From Clostridia bacterium (lineage in GTDB: Bacteria; Bacillota_A; Clostridia; Christensenellales; UBA1242): 15,289 bases of DNA. The stretch is from positions 1-15,289 of the forward strand of contig JAFQOM010000078.1 in assembly GCA_017403205.1 (NCBI GenBank), written 5' to 3'. Every line of letters begins with the position of its first letter. The first letter of the stretch is position 1. Both the position numbers and the translations under genes were made by a program. The notes beneath the pieces are model-generated. The model was given only the letters and a program-made list of their open reading frames with translations, made no database searches and was not told the origin of the DNA. Shown here in pieces: positions 13,168 through 15,289 of this stretch.

Positions 13168-15270
13168 TTACATGTCCAAAGTTTTTTCTTTGTGTTTTGT
13201 TTTAGTTCTTCCTTGTGAATAATCAAAGTTTTTTGCGTCCAAAGCATTTGTTATGGTTGCTGACGTTTCAACTTGAATAACATTTGATTTCTTCGACCCT
13301 GTAGTCGAACCTAGCTTTGGTGCAGGCATTTCTGCTTGTGTTGTCCTTTTCTTTGGCTCAAATTCAGAAACCGACCTAACGTCCATATTATTTGTTTGTT
13401 GATTTTGATAACTAGAATTTAAAACATTTTGTTGCTGCAACGGTTTAGTGCTTTGATGTTTTGCATAGTGATTATCCCTGATTTGTTTTTTTTGCTCAGC
13501 ATTCTTTAAGTTGCCTTCTCTTGGCTTTACACTTGGTCTATCATCAAATAATATTTGTTTTTTTCTACGTTTTTCAATTCTTTTACTTTCATTCAAAGAT
13601 GCTTTTTTAAGTTTTTCATTTTGTTTTTTATCTTTTTTGTCAAACAGATACTCTTTCATAAGTTTTTCTTTGTCTTTTTTTAATTGCTTTCGTTCCTTTT
13701 TTTCGTTAACTCTTTTTGCTTTTTGAGCTTTTTCTTGTTGCCTCTTCTCAATCTTTGCTTGACGTTTTGAGGTTTGCCTTCTAACTCTTTTTTCTAATTT
13801 TAACAAAATGTCTTCTTTTTCTTTTATACCATCTTTTGTTGATTGTCGCTTTTGAGTTTTCTTTTGTTTTTTATCTTCAAAAACTTTTTCTGCTTTTTTG
13901 TTATTTTTTTTGTAAATCTCTGGTGTTAAGCCAATAACTGCTTTTGATTTTTCAAATTCCAATCCAATATCACACAAAGCGCTGACTCGTTTGGTCTTTT
14001 TTTGCTTTGTGCGCTCTATAGCTTTTTGTATTTTTTCTTGTCTTTGCTTTTCCTTTTGTATTTTCAACCTTTCTTTTTTCTCTTGTTTTGTTTCCTCTTT
14101 TTCAAATCTGTCTAAGTTTTGATCAACATTTATAAGGTTGTTATCAAAATCCCTAAACTCTTTTGGTAAAGACAACCTTTTTGCAGATTTTTTATCAATA
14201 ACCTCTTCTTTTTTTGATTCAAAATTTTCTTGATTTGGTTTTTTTGAAAATTTATAATCTATAATCTTTTCAAATTTTTCATGCTCTATGTTTATTTTCT
14301 CTACAGTCTTATCGTTTTTTTGTTTATCATCGTGATATACGTTTAATAGATATTCTTTAAAATTTTCTTTAGTGTTTTGTTTGTCAACATAATCTACAAC
14401 GGCGCTTAAAGTTGACAGCTGTATATCTATTACTTTTTTATAAACCTTTTGATTGGATATATTTTTTAAATCTTTTTTATCCGTTTTATCTTCAATCGTT
14501 TTTAGCAAAACATGGTTTAGAGTGTTTTCTAATTTTGGGGATGTTGCCAAATTGTTGATTTCTTTTTTATTAGCAACAGTTTTGCTATATGCACTTGTAA
14601 TCTTTTGACCGTAATCTCCCTCTTTGTTTAAATAATTTAAAGATGCTACAAGTGCTTTTTGATTTATGCTAGAGGCAATATTTTCTGCCAATTTAACAGT
14701 CATGTCTGCTTTTGCTATTGATGTTAAAATATTGTTGATTTCTACTTTATCTTTCCAACTTTTTCCATAATCCTCTGGATTAGCTTTTATACCAAATTTA
14801 TAAAATATTTCTGCTAATGGAATCGGTTTTTGATTGTGATATCTTAGTATCCATAAAGACGTTTCATAATCTTCCTTGTGGTTAAGGTTTGAAATGTATA
14901 CATTTTCTACTAAAATTAATTCTGCTTTATCTTGATCAACTAGTAATAAAAAGTTAAGCTGTCCAAATTTAGACATATATGTTCTTAATTGATAAACATC
15001 TTTACCTGCCCTATTCATTGCTTTTTCTGTTACTCTAACAATAAGCTTAGGAACCACAATCAACTCTTTTGTTGTGTAATAATCAATATGATATTTACCG
15101 TGACTATCGTGATAACCTATTCTGCCAATGTCAATATATTGACTTTTAGCTTGTTCATGATATTGACCAATTAAATCAGAACCTAACTTTGTCTTTGAGT
15201 TTAAATCTACATAAACAATTGTTTTATGTTTATGCGATTTAAAGTCCAGAGTTCGATTTTCTATAGCCAT
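13168..15270 (-). CDS. Large Lys/Glu/Gln-rich coiled-coil-like protein, unknown function
   Basis: 700 residues, complete; the ATG at 15270 has AAGGGAGAA upstream. Residues 1-~200 look globular and mixed alpha/beta (runs such as KTIVYVDL, KLIVRV and NFLLLV). About 200-350 is helical and charged. About 385-575 is extremely rich in Lys, Glu, Arg and Gln with long helix-forming runs and few hydrophobics, typical of a single alpha-helix, coiled coil or disordered basic segment. About 600-700 is Gln/Asn/Ser/Thr-rich and probably disordered. There is no signal peptide, membrane helix or metal site, so it should be cytosolic. The strong positive charge would suit nucleic acid or membrane-surface binding, but no known domain is recognised. 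It probably shares a transcript with folD; its promoter lies outside the window. Confidence 0.8.
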   Translation of the reverse strand: MAIENRTLDFKSHKHKTIVYVDLNSKTKLGSDLIGQYHEQAKSQYIDIGRIGYHDSHGKYHIDYYTTKELIVVPKLIVRVTEKAMNRAGKDVYQLRTYMSKFGQLNFLLLVDQDKAELILVENVYISNLNHKEDYETSLWILRYHNQKPIPLAEIFYKFGIKANPEDYGKSWKDKVEINNILTSIAKADMTVKLAENIASSINQKALVASLNYLNKEGDYGQKITSAYSKTVANKKEINNLATSPKLENTLNHVLLKTIEDKTDKKDLKNISNQKVYKKVIDIQLSTLSAVVDYVDKQNTKENFKEYLLNVYHDDKQKNDKTVEKINIEHEKFEKIIDYKFSKKPNQENFESKKEEVIDKKSAKRLSLPKEFRDFDNNLINVDQNLDRFEKEETKQEKKERLKIQKEKQRQEKIQKAIERTKQKKTKRVSALCDIGLEFEKSKAVIGLTPEIYKKNNKKAEKVFEDKKQKKTQKRQSTKDGIKEKEDILLKLEKRVRRQTSKRQAKIEKRQQEKAQKAKRVNEKKERKQLKKDKEKLMKEYLFDKKDKKQNEKLKKASLNESKRIEKRRKKQILFDDRPSVKPREGNLKNAEQKKQIRDNHYAKHQSTKPLQQQNVLNSSYQNQQTNNMDVRSVSEFEPKKRTTQAEMPAPKLGSTTGSKKSNVIQVETSATITNALDAKNFDYSQGRTKTKHKEKTLDM

Positions 15271-15289
15271 AAATTCTCCCTTCCTTATA

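Noticed and set aside
1..15289. Mobile element, prophage or CRISPR array
   Set aside because: No transposase, integrase, terminal repeats or regularly spaced repeats are seen, and composition is uniform throughout.

Overview
This AT-rich window of ordinary bacterial chromosome encodes fifteen complete or near-complete genes on both strands. Short intergenic gaps, purine-rich Shine-Dalgarno sites, sigma-A-like promoters, TGG for Trp, and a SipW-type export system with a lipoprotein point to a low-GC Gram-positive (Bacillota, Clostridia-like), probably an uncultured lineage. All fifteen genes stop with TAA. There are no tRNAs, rRNAs, CRISPR arrays, insertion sequences or phage genes.

Region 1 (about 40-4400, minus strand) is the most distinctive part. 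It holds four paralogous small exported proteins, each with a SipW-type signal ending at Ala30 and a beta-rich TasA/camelysin-like body. They surround one ER-type (SipW-like) signal peptidase that has an unusual basic cytoplasmic tail of about 177 residues. Transcription runs right to left: A (4330-3713) and B (3698-3078) as a pair; C (2870-2271) alone behind a strong promoter and a structured leader, ending in its own terminator; then the peptidase (2141-765) coupled to D (761-114). The layout suggests a dedicated processing enzyme with its own set of surface or matrix-fibre proteins, C being the abundant one.

Region 2 (4499-6201) has divergent metA (Met biosynthesis, predicted to be the acetyl-CoA type) and convergent cmk (CMP kinase), separated by a bidirectional terminator.

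Region 3 (6272-12212, plus strand) is a run of membrane and envelope genes: an MscS channel; a small two-helix membrane protein with a C-terminal zinc ribbon, followed at 31 bp by the Mg2+ transporter mgtE; a lipoprotein; a PAP2-family phosphatase; and a multi-pass membrane protein (possibly YwaF-like). Terminators lie after mscS, mgtE and the last gene.

Region 4 (12287-15270, minus strand) has a 700-residue Lys/Glu/Gln-rich coiled-coil-like protein of unknown function, followed at 17 bp by folD (one-carbon/folate metabolism). No intergenic gap exceeds 300 bases.
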